This document shows, in pieces, positions 45,632 through 46,273 of a DNA stretch of 46,273 nt. The DNA lies in the NCBI RefSeq assembly GCF_000272475.1, contig NZ_AKFJ01000020.1:1-46273 (forward strand), in the 5' to 3' direction. Within the stretch, counting starts at the first letter, position 1. Every line of letters starts with the position of its first letter. The DNA comes from Novosphingobium sp. Rr 2-17 (GTDB lineage Bacteria > Pseudomonadota > Alphaproteobacteria > Sphingomonadales > Sphingomonadaceae). Both the position numbers and the translations under genes were made by a program. The notes under the pieces were generated by a model that did no database searches, was not told the origin of the DNA, and worked only from the letters and a program-made list of their open reading frames with translations.

Positions 45632-46257
45632 ACCGCCGCAGCCTTCTCTCTCACGGTTTGCTCGCCGCCGTCGCCTGTGCGTTGCCGATCACGTCTGCGG
45701 GCGCGCAACAGCGACCGGACCTGTCGCGCAAGGCGGTCGTGGATGATCCCGTCGCGCCCAAGCGCGCCGGCGCCAGCTACGACGTCACTATCGTCGAGTT
45801 CTTCGATTACAATTGCCCCTATTGCCGCACCATGGAACCGGTGCTGAACGCGCTGCTTGCCGCCGACCCGAAGGTGCGGATGGTGTACCGCGATTGGCCG
45901 ATCTTCGGACCAGCCTCCCGAGAGGCGGCACGGGCAGCCGTCGCAAGTAAATGGCAAGGCAGGCATGCCGCCTTCCATGAGGCGCTGATGACCTCACCGG
46001 CGCGGCTCGACAGCGCCGGGATCAGGGCAGCTGCTGCCAGAGCCAAGGTCGATTGGCCGCGTCTGCAACGCGACCTGGAGGCCCACGGCGCAGAGATCGA
46101 TGCCCTGCTTGCCCGCACCGATGCCATTGCCGAATCGTTCAGATTCGCTGGGACGCCAGCGCTGATCGTCGGCCCGCAGGCCATAGCGGGCGCAGTAGAC
46201 CTGCCGACACTGCGCGGCCTCGTTGCAGCTGCGCGCAGCAAGTCCAAGGAGCGCTAG
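45628..46257 (+). CDS. DsbA-family thiol oxidoreductase, exported
   Basis: The 209-residue protein has a signal peptide (MNRRSLLSHGLLAAVACAL, cleavage near SAGAQQ) with a twin-arginine-like NRRSLL start, then a DsbA fold with active site FFDYNCPYCRTM (Cys63, Cys66) and cis-proline GTPALIVG. It is placed in the periplasm. With the TlpA-like partner it would handle disulfides or persulfides in the sulfide operon. The ATG overlaps the preceding stop. AAGGAG near its end serves a following start. Confidence 0.9.
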   Translation: MNRRSLLSHGLLAAVACALPITSAGAQQRPDLSRKAVVDDPVAPKRAGASYDVTIVEFFDYNCPYCRTMEPVLNALLAADPKVRMVYRDWPIFGPASREAARAAVASKWQGRHAAFHEALMTSPARLDSAGIRAAAARAKVDWPRLQRDLEAHGAEIDALLARTDAIAESFRFAGTPALIVGPQAIAGAVDLPTLRGLVAAARSKSKER

Positions 46258-46273
46258 GTGTTTGATCCCACGG
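46258..46273 (+). CDS. Possible start of a further gene, cut by the window edge
   Basis: GTG at 46258 directly follows the DsbA-like stop and is preceded by AAGGAG at 46246-46251 with a 6-nt spacer. Only five codons (VFDPT) are visible, so the product cannot be named. The spacing suggests that the operon continues. Confidence 0.4.

Overview
The window reads as chromosome-like DNA from a GC-rich alphaproteobacterium, most probably a sphingomonad (Sphingomonadaceae). This rests on the sphingomonad-style Crp regulator, TonB receptor and small hydrophilic stress proteins, the many start/stop-overlapping genes, and promoter-like GGAAC-N16/17-NGTT sequences resembling those of the alphaproteobacterial general stress sigma factor EcfG. 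The assignment is by recognition, not by alignment. I see no rRNA, tRNA, CRISPR array, transposase or replication origin. No gene-free gap exceeds about 255 bases.

Region A (1-7188), malonate and acetate use. mdcA and mdcC (malonate decarboxylase alpha subunit and acyl carrier protein) run leftwards out of the window. madL and madM (malonate transporter), a GntR regulator and acetyl-CoA synthetase run rightwards. Together they would import malonate, decarboxylate it to acetate and CO2, and activate the acetate. A ChaA-type cation/proton antiporter converges on acs across a hairpin.

Region B (7309-23494), stress and redox. It holds a small acidic protein, a Crp/Fnr regulator whose reading frame points to a CTG start, and a large-subunit catalase (katE) whose 3' end overlaps a compact run of seven genes: three glycosyltransferases, an acyl-CoA dehydrogenase-like flavoprotein, a PIG-L deacetylase, a NodS-like methyltransferase and a fourth glycosyltransferase. 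A short gap with an EcfG-like promoter leads into an SDR, a GH130 mannoside-phosphorylase-like protein and a coiled-coil protein. Then come a heme-oxygenase-fold di-iron protein, a 61-residue hydrophilin-like protein, an SRPBCC protein, a zinc alcohol dehydrogenase and a 73-residue hydrophilic protein. The catalase-glycan operon is the best candidate here for an undescribed system.

Region C (23472-31672). FdhD with a FdhF/YdeP molybdoenzyme, a DUF3597 protein, a DUF4142 lipoprotein, and a TonB-dependent siderophore receptor paired with a PepSY membrane protein (iron uptake).

Region D (31926-38669). An AraC-type regulator with an integral-membrane N-terminal half, followed by a complete RND efflux system (lipoprotein adaptor, permease, NodT-type outer-membrane channel). 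A perfect 24-bp palindrome lies in its leader.

Region E (38893-46273), sulfide and persulfide handling. peroxiredoxin-arsR-dsrE run leftwards. Persulfide dioxygenase (Blh), two YeeE/YedE half-transporters, a DUF442 protein, sulfide:quinone reductase, TauE/SafE exporter, a TlpA-like thioredoxin fused to an Lgt-like membrane domain, and a DsbA-like protein run rightwards with nearly every stop overlapping the next start. The window ends a few codons into what may be one more gene.
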